NCBI GenBank assembly: GCA_000729835.1
Contig: JFHB01000034.1
Span: forward strand, 1 to 64,000
DNA length: 64,000 nucleotides
Source: Atkinsonella hypoxylon
Taxonomy: Eukaryota; Ascomycota; Sordariomycetes; Hypocreales; Clavicipitaceae
Direction: 5' to 3'
The translations under genes were made by a program, and so were the position numbers. Below are positions 1 to 11,500 of the stretch, one piece after another. The notes beneath the pieces were generated by a model that was given only the letters and a program-made list of their open reading frames with translations, ran no database searches and was not told the origin of the DNA. The stretch's first letter is position 1; every line of letters begins with the position of its first letter.

Positions 1-306
1 ATTAGTGCGAATTAATATTTTTATATTTAGTGGTATATACACTAATATATAGTAGTAGTGCACTAATATCTAGTGCACTAATATATATCTAGTGGTATAG
101 TGCACTAATATCTAGTGGTATAGTGCACTAATACCTAGTAGTATAGTGCTATAGAAATGCACTCTAGATCTCTTGCTTAGAAATTAATACTGTATACTCA
201 GTATATGCTGAGTATATGCTGGGCATATGCTATTCTGCCTAAATCTACACCCGCTCTGGCTCCACTCTGGACCAATCTACACATACGCTGGACCTGAGAT
301 TTACTG
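1..306 (+). mobile_element. MITE-like inverted-repeat element, copy 1 (left end outside window)
   Basis: AT-rich non-coding DNA matching the reverse complement of the element at 62758-63141. Its right terminal repeat (about 242-306) ends in CCTGAGATTTACTG and is followed by TA, fitting a TA target duplication as made by Tc1/mariner/pogo-type transposases. The left terminal repeat, about 100 bases, lies beyond the window start. No coding capacity is visible, so it would be non-autonomous. The inner part carries short tandem repeats (see 58-145). Identity with copy 2 is seen directly; the transposase class is an inference from the TA flank. Confidence 0.75.
58..145. repeat. Internal minisatellite of the MITE, 23-bp unit
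   Basis: Two successive 23-base units (100-122 and 123-145, differing at two positions) follow a 27-base variant (73-99) and a partial unit (58-72). Each unit starts GTGCACTAATA and ends AGTGGTATA or AGTAGTATA. The second element copy near the right edge has fewer units, so the array changes in number between copies. Confidence 0.7.
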
Positions 307-533
307 TACACCCTCGCCAACTACTCTGCCCGGGATGACTTCTGCACGCATGGACCAATCCGCATGATGGGATAACATAGGTACTATTTGCGATGAATAT
401 CTTACAATAGCTTTTATTATGACAGCCCTATCTGTCTGTCCAGTATAATTTCCTAGTCAACTTGATGGAAGAACCTTAATTTCCCACTTCTGCCTCCTAA
501 AGTGCATTGATCACATTGCATCACAAGTCCGTC

Positions 534-1698
534 ATGGAGCAAGACTCTGATGATTCCTCATTCTATGGTAAATAATATGCTGCCGAGCGCCCCTGGCAAA
601 CTCACCTCGCTCATATTATATTGCTTAGGATCCCCAGAAGAAAGGCAGCATCTTGAGTCCCGTGTGCAACAGTTCAACGCATGTAGCTGGGTCACTCAGC
701 ACGGCACTTGGGGCTGCGGCCAACCTACCAGACAACCACGGGCTGCCCTCGACACAAGGAGATTCCACAATCCGTACGCTGGCGTAAAATATGCATGGCA
801 GCTCACCGAGACTCTGGATGAGTTTCTCCATCGCCTCCCTCCCGCTACAACGGACCGGACGGAAGAGGTGCCATGGATATTCATATGCAATCCATTTCTT
901 TCACGCGAAAAAAAGCAGCCTGCGCATGAAGCTTTTATGAAAGGGAACGAAGATGAGGCCCCGGCCGAAAGTGGTCGACAATTGAACGTCGTTGTTGAAG
1001 GTGGAATAGAAAGACTTAACCTTTTGGCCCAACTTGAAGAGCAGTTATCAAGCAGTGGAAGGTCTCCCGCTTTCATCAAACGTGAACTGTCTCAAGAAAG
1101 AAGAAACGCCACGGCTGACATTCTTGCCTTGGCCCATGCGGGGCGGGTACGCACTGGCAAGGTAAGCAAGGTGGTTGCAACTTTCCTTAAAATTTCCAGA
1201 TCCAGCCTTGTTACCCGACTAGTCCTATTTTGTAACCAGACAGACTTTTCGCTAAGCTTTGTTTTGTTTGATGAGTTCTGCAGTGGCTGCTCTTTTGTCC
1301 GCCAGCTACAGTGAACGAAGTATGGGAGCTGGTCGCGCGAGCCACCGCAAACAACGAGCTTGGGATTGCGGCCAAGGTCGCCCCTCGGCCGGACGTTCAT
1401 GACTTGAAAAGGGATAGACTTATATGCATATATACGTCTGATTTTAGAGACAAGGCCGACATCGGGCGCGTCCTGCAACGGATGAAAGAGATGAATATTG
1501 TGCAGTCTTGCCAGCGATGCATTTATTACAAGCCTGGTGAGTCAACTTGTGTGGCACGGCCGCCTTAGGGGCCCAATCCGATGCCTTGGGCGAAGACCGC
1601 TAAATTATGAGTCAGATATATTCACTTATATTGGAATCGCTAGTAGGAACCCATGGGGTCTTGCGGCTTCAATTTACAGCTCAAAGGAATTCCCATGA
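534..1698 (+). CDS. DUF1917 family protein (Bles03/C11orf68-like)
   Basis: Four exons: 534-567, 629-1161, 1284-1536, 1616-1698, giving 300 residues. The 34-base first exon encodes an acidic start (MEQDSDDSSFYG) and is joined in phase to SPEERQHLE. Family-type blocks follow: WQLTETLDEFLHRLPP, PWIFICNP, then across the second intron GKWLLF, and near the end RATANNELGIAAKVAP and IASRNPWGL. All three introns have GT..AG ends and keep the frame. The molecular role of DUF1917 proteins is not established; the animal relative Bles03 has an eIF4E-like fold, so RNA-cap-type binding is only a possibility. A simple reading from the ATG at 550 would use intron sequence and is wrong. The assignment rests on motif recognition. 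Confidence 0.8.
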
Positions 1699-2022
1699 AT
1701 CGTTGATACCATAGTGTCATGCAGTTTGGGCTCAACCTCTGAAGTGAAGGCTATAGCGATGTTTATGCAGCGTGCTTGATGATAATTTAGAGCTCTTCAC
1801 AATCGTGCTCTGTGGTCACAGGAGTATCATTTCCTCCAAAACTATGTAGAGATAACAGTTGTTGCTACTAAACGCCGATAGGTCCACGTGAATAATAAAT
1901 GCCATGACCGCTCGCTTAATCATGAAGTCATAAAATCTCCAACTTCATTAAAATGCAAAGCAATAAAGTAACCAGAGCAAGCTAAGCGGGATGGGGAATG
2001 CAATGTTGCTCTTCGCAGCCAA
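1699..2022. other. Intergenic, convergent gene ends
   Basis: Holds the 3' ends of the DUF1917 gene and of NAA30. I see no gene, repeat or structured RNA. Confidence 0.6.
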
Positions 2023-2679
2023 TCAGACCTGGAAGGCTTCGTTAGATGGATAGTTTCCGCCAGCATCCAGGTCAACAGTTCTCAGAGGCAGAACAAGCCG
2101 ATAAGCACTGTTGCCATTCAGGTAATATCGATGCAATTTTTTTGACCGTATAAAGCCTAGCCGTTCATACAGCTTCATAGCCGAAATATTTGTTTCTTCC
2201 GTCTCCAACACAATCTCATCCGCATTTCCCTTGGCCATGGCATCGATTGCTTGTTTTACCAAGGCAGTTGCAATCCCATTGCCTCGGAAGGTGGATTGGA
2301 CCGCGAGCATGGCGATATACCCCCTGCGTGTTGGGGGTGAATGTGATGAGTGAACCTCCAGTTTGCAAACGATGACACCAACCAACGAGGAATCGGTTGG
2401 GTTGACGGCCTGAAAATGTGAAGTATCAGCAAGTAGGCTTCGACTGTATAGAGCATCCGCCACTTGGAGTAGGAGGGTGTCAGATTCAATGCGACTTACC
2501 ATGAAGCAAAGATGAGCCCACTGGCATAAGAAATATCTGTAAACGTAGATGCTGTATGGCTCACTGAGGTCTTTTGATATGAGGGAGCGTATGGCTGGTA
2601 AATATCGAGACTCTAGGTCATGTTGATATTGAATATACTGTAGGTCTGTAATGGAGTCTTGTTTGTGAGGCAGCGCCAT
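2023..2679 (-). CDS. NAA30: N-alpha-acetyltransferase 30, NatC catalytic subunit (Mak3)
   Basis: GNAT-fold acetyltransferase that, with Naa35 and Naa38, acetylates nascent protein N-termini such as Met-Leu, Met-Ile and Met-Phe on cytosolic ribosomes. Two exons on the minus strand, 2679-2500 and 2409-2023, give 188 residues, close to the family core size. Visible signatures are VYRYFLCQWAHLCFM before the intron, GVIVCKLEVH and RRGYIAMLAV after it, the acetyl-CoA binding motif RGNGIA (residues 102-107), LYERLGF and the diagnostic LHRYYLNGNSAYRL. The intron 2499-2410 has GTAAGT and TTTTCAG ends; it is exactly 90 bases and has no stop, so an unspliced message would encode a 30-residue insert between the substrate-side and catalytic segments. 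The gene is divergent from LRO1. Confidence in the family is high. Confidence 0.93.
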   Translation of the reverse strand: MALPHKQDSITDLQYIQYQHDLESRYLPAIRSLISKDLSEPYSIYVYRYFLCQWAHLCFMVSRIESDTLLLQVADALYSRSLLADTSHFQAVNPTDSSLVGVIVCKLEVHSSHSPPTRRGYIAMLAVQSTFRGNGIATALVKQAIDAMAKGNADEIVLETEETNISAMKLYERLGFIRSKKLHRYYLNGNSAYRLVLPLRTVDLDAGGNYPSNEAFQV

Positions 2680-4249
2680 AATGATGAATAGATTCTCCGG
2701 GTCACGTTTCTAGGCGGATGGATGATTGAACAGTAATGACTGGTGGTTTGATGACGGGACGACGATATATGGACTAAAGATAAGTCTGGAATGAAGATGC
2801 CAAAGTGTAGGGCAGTCCAGCCCGTCGCAGAATATGTCCGCCGAACTTGGGATGAGGTGAAGGGCAATTGTAGATGAAAGGTCCAAAACGGACATGTGCG
2901 AATTCGAGAGTGCGTCAGAGTATGTGAGGGATGTCTGTCGTGTGATGGCTTCAACTCAGGCTAGCAATAGGTCGGATCCGTAAGGCTTCGGGCGTTGATT
3001 CCTATTAGGGACGTTCGTTCGAGGGACATAACGGGGGCAGTCAAATGACGATGGTGTCAGATCGGGCACTGTCGCACGGTATAACTACAGCGCGGTCTAA
3101 ACCGATTTTTGCGACAGGCACCACTTACTGGGGCCCAGAGAAAAAATGACGCCTGCATGGCCTGTATGCATTTAGCCAGCATTCGTAACGTAAGCATTAG
3201 CCCAACACAAGCTCGTGAGCTGGATGCCCAAATGCGCCTCGCGCAATCCACGCTTCAACAACATATGGGTTGCCAGAGAGCGTGCTCGGTTTATCAGATT
3301 TATAGCATCAAGTTACTACAAAATTCCCTTCTTCAACGAAGCGAAGCTGTCAATGTGTTTGAGCAATGTGCGTGCGCTCTATGAATGGTTCAATTCACAC
3401 AAATTACGCCCCGCGATCACATGTGATCGCGATTTGACATAGTGTCAACTGGTTTGCACTGACAGCGACGCAGCTCCTATGCGCGGATGAGCTGGATGCG
3501 TCCCATCAGTGCCTGAAGTGCTGTCTGTGACTTGCGCGCTACTGTCAAGTATTAGTAAACTACAGGGCGATTGGCCAAGTGGCACAAAATCTTGAATTGC
3601 AAAAGCTTCACACGTTTTAGCGGGTCGAGCATATTCCCTTTTTTTTTTTTTTTTTGAAACAAAAATAAAAAAAAGCCAACTGTCAGCACACCTGCGTCTC
3701 GCGAGATGACGATCATAGAGGGGCAGGCGATTCCACATGCGGCCAATAGCCTGGCTTCAATGGCGATGGCTTGTAATTACGTCAGTAATATATTAGGTGT
3801 AGGCCAGAGGTTGGTTCGTAGAGAAGCCCCTGTGAGCCTTTGGGTCTTTCCGGGTGGATCCGATCGCCATAGCTTACGCCGGGTGCATGGATAGATTAGA
3901 ACCAGCTGCCTCCCTCGCGATCCACGCTTGCCGGCCGGACCATTATTTTTACCAGAAATGGCCTACAGAAAGTCGGAAATGAATGCGCAGCCAGTATGGT
4001 TATAAACTTCTTTCTCGTCGTCAGACGAACCCTTGACACTTGCCAACATCCAGCTCGGTAACAGATACTTGACAGTCCACGCCCGAAACTGGAGGCGCAC
4101 AAGGCAAAGCTCTGCCTGCCTTGTTGAACGCTAACTACCGCCTCTTCCGACCTGTGCCGTCGATCATATCTAGGGGTTGCTTCTCCCTTCACCAAGACAA
4201 ACCCGCTGACACGATCTCAGGCTGGATACCTCGGCCTTCTGCACCTACA
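2680..4249. other. Divergent intergenic region NAA30 / LRO1
   Basis: About 1.6 kb with no convincing gene; the short open frames here do not look protein-like. It holds a perfect 20-base palindrome (3412-3431), a run of 17 T (3639-3655) followed by an A-rich stretch, and presumably both promoters and the LRO1 leader. Confidence 0.5.
3412..3431. repeat. Perfect 20-bp palindrome
   Basis: The half site CGCGATCACA is followed directly by its exact reverse complement with no spacer. It lies about 730 bases upstream of the NAA30 start and 820 upstream of LRO1. It could bind a dimeric regulator or be chance; no function is known to me. Confidence 0.6.
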
Positions 4250-6142
4250 ATGTCGACTACGATCCGTCGTCGTGGTGCGCGTGGACCGCAGCCAGTCGCC
4301 GATCGCTCAGGAGACATAGACGATAATATATCTGCTCAAGCGCCGATGAATGTAAAAGTGGTGGAAAAGGTACCCAAAGCTACCCGCAAGCGACGCAATA
4401 CCTTCATTTTTCTGCTGGGTGGACTGTGTGGCTTGTTTGCTGCTGGCTTCTTCGCAAAAACCAATGATCTTATAGACTTTCCGGAGATTGGCGAGCTGAG
4501 CATGGACAGTTTGTTCGACGTTCTTCCTGCCGGTCTTATAAGAGATATGCGCGATCTAGTTCAAGGAGAGCGTGAGGTGACTGATGCATACGACTCTTTT
4601 TCAGTTGGTCTAAAAGCGCGTGCAGAAGGCCTGCATGCGCACCACCCTATGATCATGGTTCCTGGCGTGATTTCTACCGGACTCGAGTCTTGGGGTACGG
4701 CAAATACATCACGCCAATACTTCAGAAAGCGACTATGGGGCAGTTGGACAATGATGAAAGCCTTGGTGCTGGACAAGGAGCAATGGAAGAGGCATGTTAT
4801 GCTTGACAAGAAAACTGGTCTCGACCCTCCCGGCGTGAAGCTGCGTGCTGCTCAGGGATTTGATGCCACCGACTTCTTCATCACAGGCTACTGGATTTGG
4901 AACAAGATATTCGAGAATTTAGCGACAATCGGGTATGACCCTACCAACTCTTTCACTGCTGCCTATGATTGGCGGCTTTCCTATGCAAATCTCGAGGTCA
5001 GAGACCGGTATTTCTCGCGGCTGAAGTCGTACATCGAGTCGGCTGTGGAGTATGATGGGGACAAGGTTGTCTTGGCATCACACAGCATGGGCAGTCAGGT
5101 TGTCTTCTACTTCTTCCACTGGGTGCAGTCCGAGCAAGGCGGCCGAGGTGGTGAAGATTGGGTCGATCGACACATTGGCTCTTGGATAAATATCAGTGGC
5201 TGCATGTTAGGCGCGGTCAAGGATCTTACAGCCGTGTTGTCTGGTGAGATGAGAGATACAGCCCAGCTAAATGCGTTTGCAATATATGGTCTGGAAAAGT
5301 TCCTGAGCAAGGAGGAACGAGCTGAGATCTTCCGTGCTATGCCTGGAATATCTTCCATGTTACCCATGGGTGGAAACGCTGTTTGGGGCGAGCTCGATTG
5401 GGCTCCGGACGACCAGCCGAACCAGAACTTCTCTTATGGATCTTTTCTAAACTTCAAGGTTGGGGCTAACTGGACCACTCCAGACCGAAACATGAGTGTG
5501 GAGAGCTCTATGAGGTACTTATTCAACACGACAGAGGAATGGTACCAGAGACATGTCAGAAAGAGCTACTCCCATGGTGTTGCGCATACGGCAGCAGAAG
5601 TCGAGGCCAATGAGAAGGATCCCTTGAAATGGATCAATCCACTCGAAACCCGCCTGCCAAAGGCTCCAAACCTCAAAATCTACTGTTTTTACGGTGTTGG
5701 TAAACCTACCGAACGTGCTTACTATTACCGGGCTCCGGACCAGCCGACGAAGACAAAGCTCAAAATCACGATTGACACCGGGCTTACCGAGGGCGAAGTC
5801 GATCACGGCGTTGTTATGGGAGAAGGAGACGGGACTGTGAATTTACTGAGCACCGGATATATGTGCAACCGTGGATGGCACATAAAGCGATACAACCCTG
5901 GGAACTCCCAGGTCACCGTTGTGGAAATGCCCCATGAGCCAGAAAGATTCAATCCTCGGGGCGGGCCGAATACAGCTGATCATGTCGATATTCTAGGGCG
6001 CCAGAACCTGAATGAACTGATTCTTAGAATTGCCGCTGGTCGAGGTGACACAATCACTGACTATGTCATCAGTAATATTCGCGAATACGCAGCGAAGGTC
6101 AGGGTGTATGATGATGACGAACAAGCGGAGGAGGAAAGATGA
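4250..6142 (+). CDS. LRO1: Phospholipid:diacylglycerol acyltransferase (PDAT)
   Basis: Moves an acyl group from the sn-2 position of a phospholipid to diacylglycerol, making triacylglycerol without acyl-CoA; yeast Lro1 sits in the ER and nuclear envelope with its active site in the lumen. A single uninterrupted exon encodes 630 residues, normal for the family. An Arg-rich cytosolic tail (about residues 1-50) precedes one membrane anchor (51-69). The LCAT-type alpha/beta hydrolase body follows: lid-region block PMIMVPGVISTGLESW, nucleophile Ser279 in SHSMG, acid Asp527 in GDGTVN and base His578 in ADHVDILG, so the triad is complete. The start at 4250 is the first ATG in this frame; the open frame upstream to 4121 contains only a TTG. 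Shares its promoter region with NAA30. Confidence 0.95.
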   Translation: MSTTIRRRGARGPQPVADRSGDIDDNISAQAPMNVKVVEKVPKATRKRRNTFIFLLGGLCGLFAAGFFAKTNDLIDFPEIGELSMDSLFDVLPAGLIRDMRDLVQGEREVTDAYDSFSVGLKARAEGLHAHHPMIMVPGVISTGLESWGTANTSRQYFRKRLWGSWTMMKALVLDKEQWKRHVMLDKKTGLDPPGVKLRAAQGFDATDFFITGYWIWNKIFENLATIGYDPTNSFTAAYDWRLSYANLEVRDRYFSRLKSYIESAVEYDGDKVVLASHSMGSQVVFYFFHWVQSEQGGRGGEDWVDRHIGSWINISGCMLGAVKDLTAVLSGEMRDTAQLNAFAIYGLEKFLSKEERAEIFRAMPGISSMLPMGGNAVWGELDWAPDDQPNQNFSYGSFLNFKVGANWTTPDRNMSVESSMRYLFNTTEEWYQRHVRKSYSHGVAHTAAEVEANEKDPLKWINPLETRLPKAPNLKIYCFYGVGKPTERAYYYRAPDQPTKTKLKITIDTGLTEGEVDHGVVMGEGDGTVNLLSTGYMCNRGWHIKRYNPGNSQVTVVEMPHEPERFNPRGGPNTADHVDILGRQNLNELILRIAAGRGDTITDYVISNIREYAAKVRVYDDDEQAEEER

Positions 6143-6863
6143 CACAGCGCAGTCGTTGGTTTTACTTATGTGAGAATATCTTGGCTCCTGGCATTCAACG
6201 AGGTTAGATGGAATGGCGTCCTAGGTTGGAATTTGCAGTACATAAATATTCCCCATATTGAACATAATTTCTGAAAGACGAGAATACAAAGTTGTCGCAG
6301 CGACAAAAGCTGCAATTCCAACTTTTGCAAACTGAAAGCTCAGTCTACCATTTACTTCCAAATTGTACCATATATTGGCCGAGTCGAGAGCGTATTTTAC
6401 ACACGAAATTTGGAATAATATGTTGTGATGAGGTCGTACTGCGTCCAATGGCTGCGATTAATGTATCCGCCGAATTTCAATGTGCGCGAATGTGGACGAA
6501 GGCGAACTCTGGGGCAGGAACAGATACGGCGAGATAAGGACTAGGATACATAACTATAGGCTGATCGCTCCTTGTTGCATGTTACACAGGCATCCGAAGA
6601 GAAAGCTTGGCCAGAGCGCTGCTCCCTAGCCAGCATTTACCCTACCCCACTACTTGACCTCAACGGTGACAATGACAATGACTGACACCTATTTCACCAC
6701 GCTGAAGACAGCATCTCGCGGTGCCACTTTTGCGAGGCCAACACGTTCAATCCAGACGAAAAACAGGAACGTACGCGAATCAACATTATTAACACTGTGG
6801 TCGCTGCCGCATTTCGGCTGGGAAGCGGCCAGATGCGGCTGCGTCTTAAATTGACACGCAGCG
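6143..6863. other. Intergenic, LRO1 3' end and LDB17 promoter
   Basis: About 720 bases between two plus-strand genes. The small open frames present are not protein-like, and I see no repeat or RNA gene. Confidence 0.5.
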
Positions 6864-8569
6864 ATGGCAGACTACGACAAGGTGGACAATGCACTGAGCT
6901 TCGAAGATGAGCTTCGGCTATTGACAGGTGCGCTGAAGTCTGGTGTTATATTTTCTCCTTATTGGCATAACTAGCTTACTGGAATTAACATGCCTTTGCA
7001 GAAATGAGCGAGTGCCTTGCTGCAGATTGCGGTAGCCACGAAGCGATTGATGACGCCCTCCGCACATGGCTGGCCATTGCTTCACAATTGCGATCTCAAG
7101 CTTCAGATCCACATTTTGACTTCCTAAGCTGCTCTCAGATGCTGTTGGAGAGCCAAATGTTCAAGGTGAACAAAGAATACGTTCGAACACAGATCATACA
7201 CAGTCTTTTGCAAGAAGATGAGGCAGGGCCTCTGCATGCAATTGCTAGTCTTCTTTTTCTGGACGGCTGCGTGGACGAGTCAGTATTTCCTCAAATGATC
7301 GATGAATCGTGCTTTCCACGTCTTCTGGCGCTTATTGTTGCACGCCAAGAGAAGCCAGATCCTCATCTTCATCGTGTATTACTTCAATTGATGTATGAAA
7401 TGTCGCGAGTACAGCGGTTAAAAGTACAAGATTTGGCAGTTGTGGATGATGCTTTTGTCCATTATCTTTTTAACATTATCGAGGGTGTTTCGGATGACGT
7501 CCAAGATCCATACCATTATCCTACTATCCGAGTTCTGGTACGTGGAAAGAGCTTTCCAAAGTCTTGAGTGGATGGGCTTGGGTGGCGAAGTTCAATGTCC
7601 TGCAAACAATGTGCACGTCAAACTAATATGTCATAGCTTGTTTTGAACGAGCAATACATGCTTGCATCTACAGATAATGCGCCAGATCCAACTCATACAG
7701 CCACGCCGTTAACAAATCGAATCGTAAAGTGTTTGAGCCTCCACGGCCCTCTATACAGGACATTTGGGGAGAATATGATTTTGCTTCTGAATCGAGAGAC
7801 AGAAACTTCACTACAGCTCCTCATTTTGAAGCTATTATATCTTCTGTTCACAACAAAAGCAACATATGAATATTTTTATACGAATGACTTGCGAGTCTTG
7901 CTGGATGTTATTATCAGGAATCTGATGGATCTCCCAGACGAAAAAATGTCACTGCGCCACACCTACTTAAGGGTAATGTATCCGCTCTTAGCACACACAC
8001 AGCTCAACCAGCCGCCTCATTATAAACGGGAAGAAGTTCTTCGAGTATTGAGAATATTGCGCGGGTCACACAATGCGCATTTTGCGCCTGCAGATGAGAC
8101 GACGTTACGATTGGTAGACAGGGTGGCCAAAGTTAGGTGGATCGAGAAGGATGAAGCTGGCGAGGAAGGCTCTGGACAGGCCGAACTAGCTCGAAAATTC
8201 CTCGGCATCAGTCTATCACCGGCACAGTGTGCAAGTAGCATAAGCGTCGGCGACGTCGCTGGGGTAATGGAGCGACCTGGTATACAAACGCCGAGCCGAC
8301 ATGGATTTGAGGGGCAAGATGTTGGCGATGGTGACGATGCTTCTGAAACAGCTTCTGGTTCACCGCCGTCAAAGGCAAAACGGCCGCTTCCTGCTGTTCC
8401 AAAACATCGCCATGGTATCCCCTTTGTTCAATCACCCAAGTTTAATGTCACTCTTAATAGCGGAGGCAAAAAGGTGCCGCCAAAAGCACCACCGCCTCGA
8501 CGATGTGGTCGCACAAGAACTTCGGAGCAATCGTCTATAGAACCTATAGATGAAGCGACCCAAGGCTGA
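6864..8569 (+). CDS. LDB17: Ldb17/SPIN90-type actin and endocytosis regulator
   Basis: Three exons, 6864-6927, 7002-7537 and 7637-8569, encode 510 residues. The first exon is short and acidic (MADYDKVDNALSFEDEL). The remainder is an all-helical leucine-rich repeat-like body containing blocks such as LLQLMYEMSR, LVLNEQYML and LLNRETETSLQLLILKLLY, as in the SPIN90/Ldb17 domain. Around residues 420-490 is a basic proline-rich tail with RPLPAVP and KVPPKAPPPRR, probable SH3-binding sites. In yeast and fission yeast Ldb17/Dip1 binds SH3 partners at cortical actin patches and activates Arp2/3 to seed linear filaments for endocytosis; the same role here is inferred. Both introns are phase-consistent (phases 1 and 0) with normal ends. 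Confidence 0.85.
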
Positions 8570-11500
8570 TGGTAGTGCCTCGCGGTTCTAGTTTCAATAT
8601 GTCCAGTCTTGGTGCGGCGCAATAGTGATATTTGAAAGTTATTCTGCACAGTATCATATTTCTCCTCTCTTGTCTGATAGAGGTCGTACAAGCGGTGCAT
8701 AAGAGCCAGAAGCGCAATTAGCATAAGTCTAGGAAGATTATAGTACGGTGAAAGCATAAATGGGCAAGCTCGGCGTTTGTGGAATTATGTTTGAGCAAAT
8801 CTATTCATGAATTGCAGTTAACGCTGCCCCCCGCATCGTGCTGGCGTTAAATGAATTGAGTTACTGTTGGAGTCTGAAGGTGCTTGTAGCGACTAATATG
8901 ATACAAGTCTCGCAAAAACCAGTTCCGCTCTGGTGTAACTACGGGAGAGTTTGTTCTTCCAGTTCTGATTGTTTTACTTTTGAATATACCGGCAGATTTC
9001 CCAAGTCTCAATCAGCAGACTCAATTAGAGCTTTTAAAGGCCACCCCGAAAGGATTAGCAGCATATAGCTCTTGCATATAGCACATCGTCTGGCTCAAAA
9101 GCTTTAATATGTTGCAGATATCGCGAACCGGCAGACATAAAAAATGAGGAGAGTCGGATCTTCATGTCCGAGTAGCCTTAGCATGCATCGTAAGTCTATC
9201 AAGGACAAGGTTCTAAAAATACTGTCGTTGGACTAGTTACCCATGACTGTAGTGCTTACAGACGGATGAACTGTGCTATCCGCATCATACCTGACAGAAA
9301 AATATTGCTCCATGCTATTTTTGGCAGCCTTTCAATGCCATCGACGCGACTTCACCTTGTTTGATACATCGTGGCCCTTATCCAACGTGGTGGTTATATG
9401 GTAGCTCTCCTATGCTATTGTATATCTCGGTATTGAGACTTGAGAAATTCTGAATTCAAAAAACGAAAGTACGGCTTCCGGATAGGAGCTACTTGGAACT
9501 ATAATCGATGGCTATTTTAGATCACGTTCAGCCAATGATGCTGAAAGGAATAGCAAGGGAACGTCAGCTGCAACACAATTGAAACCAACTCTGCAACATC
9601 TTAACCGCGACAGACGATATCAACGGGGAATAAATAATTAAAGCCCCACTTGTACATTCGGAAATTGCTGGGATTTTTATAGTGACGTTTCCATATCACA
9701 TCCCTGCCCGTGACCTCCCTCAGGCCTAACAGGCCACCTACTAATTTTAAAGCCGTACAGGTATCCAATCAAACCTTGTCTTGCGAGAGGTTCTTCCGAG
9801 GCAAGACGTCGACAAATTCACCTTAAATTTTTTTATTTTTTTTTCAGGGCGGCCCACCCAAGCAAGAACTATCAACGGAAGGATTGATCCAATGCCTTCA
9901 AGGCTAAAAGTATGCAATTGGCACAACAGTTGTGGCCTCTTCAAAAGCGGAGTTGTTTTCTGGGAAGTTTCCGGGCCTACAAGCAAGCGACTCCTACGTC
10001 ATTCTTATGGGTCCAGAAAGCATTGGCCAGCAGGACCCGGGCGTGGCTTCATGGCAAACGTCATCATTTCCAACCGCACCCAGCCCGCTCTCATTGTTTT
10101 TTGGACCCATGAGCTAGTTACATGATTATCCCGTTGAGTGCGGTAAGGCGCCAGCTACGTTGCATATTTTCTGATTGGTCAATCTGATGACACGAGATAG
10201 AATACTTTTTAAGTTCATGTAAAGCCAACTGCAGAGTAAGTACTGTTGTATTCATCCCCTTGGCAGTGCAAAGGCAGCAACTGGGCCAATCAGGACTAGC
10301 GGGTATGAAGGCCTTTAAAATTTACGTGCAAACCTCCCTATAAATAGAAGTACCGGATATACAAAGAGATAGTGGCTAGAAGCAGGTATGTCCCGTTTTT
10401 TTAATTAGGCACATGTTATCTCATTGGCCAACCAGCCAATCCATGACTTGGCTGTCGCCTTCTCTGGGAACGTCACAATATCCGGATGTACAGTACAATG
10501 TGCTAGGCGGACAAGGTTGCCCATATGAACAAACTCAATCTTGGATAGTTTTTTTTTTTTTTTTCTTGGACGCAGAAGAAATTGCACATACTGCACATTT
10601 TCTGACATACACAAAGTCGGAAGTAGGCATCATGCAGTGCACGACGTCCATTTGCGGGCAGGCGAAGAAATACCCCCTCCACGATAGAGAGGATGGGCTA
10701 TTTGACAGCCAAGCTAGCTCGAAACCACGATAAACGGAGAGCAGCCGCAAGGTTCGAAACCTTGACTTTCGCCGCCATTGGGGGCCGGCACTCTTCGAAA
10801 CAATACTATCTCCGATAACGTCAAAATTGGCTGAAGGAATATTGTTGAAACCAAAAAGTTCATTGAGCGAAAAAGCCCCCCTCAACAGTCGCTCGATTGG
10901 CGCCAGTGCCTGGTTGCGTGAATACTCACTCAGTGGTGCCTTTTTATTTTCCATTACACGAGCTAGTAGACAAGATGCAGTAACTAAATCCCAGTCTTGT
11001 TGGGTGCGGCTTAGGCTGGCTCCTGATGCCCAAGTGAAGTACATTGTTGTCGATTGTCATGCCTTTCCATTCGCTTGATGTGGACGAGCATGTGCGCGGC
11101 CTGATCTAGACCGCTTTGCTCCCTTCCTTCATTGCGTGGGGAATATGGAAACAGCCGACGCGCACTTTGTGGGCTAGCGCAAAAGTGACTTTGATTACTG
11201 CGGTATCGCAGTCGCGGTCTCATCCGCTTATACCTCGATGATGCTATGCTGCTGGGCTGCGGATAGACAAAACCCCACGCATAATACCACGCCAATACGC
11301 AAGGGATGGCTTTCACGGTATCAAACATGTTTATACGTCCCAGAGCTACGTTGTGTTTTGTGAGCTCCAGTGGAATCAATGAATAGCCTTGGCAAGTCTG
11401 ATGCTGAATAGCATCACTGCTTCGTAATGCATCTGTTGGCGTAGGACAATGCATGGCGCAAACTCCGTACAACTGTACTGGACAGCAGTGTCAAGGCCAA

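Noticed and set aside
4121..4249. 43-codon N-terminal extension of LRO1 with an Arg-rich start
   Set aside because: It opens with TTG, contains no ATG, and the ATG at 4250 gives a normal family length.
10748..10764. GGTTCGAAACC resembling a tRNA T-loop
   Set aside because: No acceptor stem, anticodon arm or D arm can be built around it; it is a small near-palindrome.
10535..11472. Minus-strand frames of 169 and 153 codons
   Set aside because: They overlap each other in different frames, have no recognisable motif, end in low-complexity Lys from a T-run, and lack a clear splice join.
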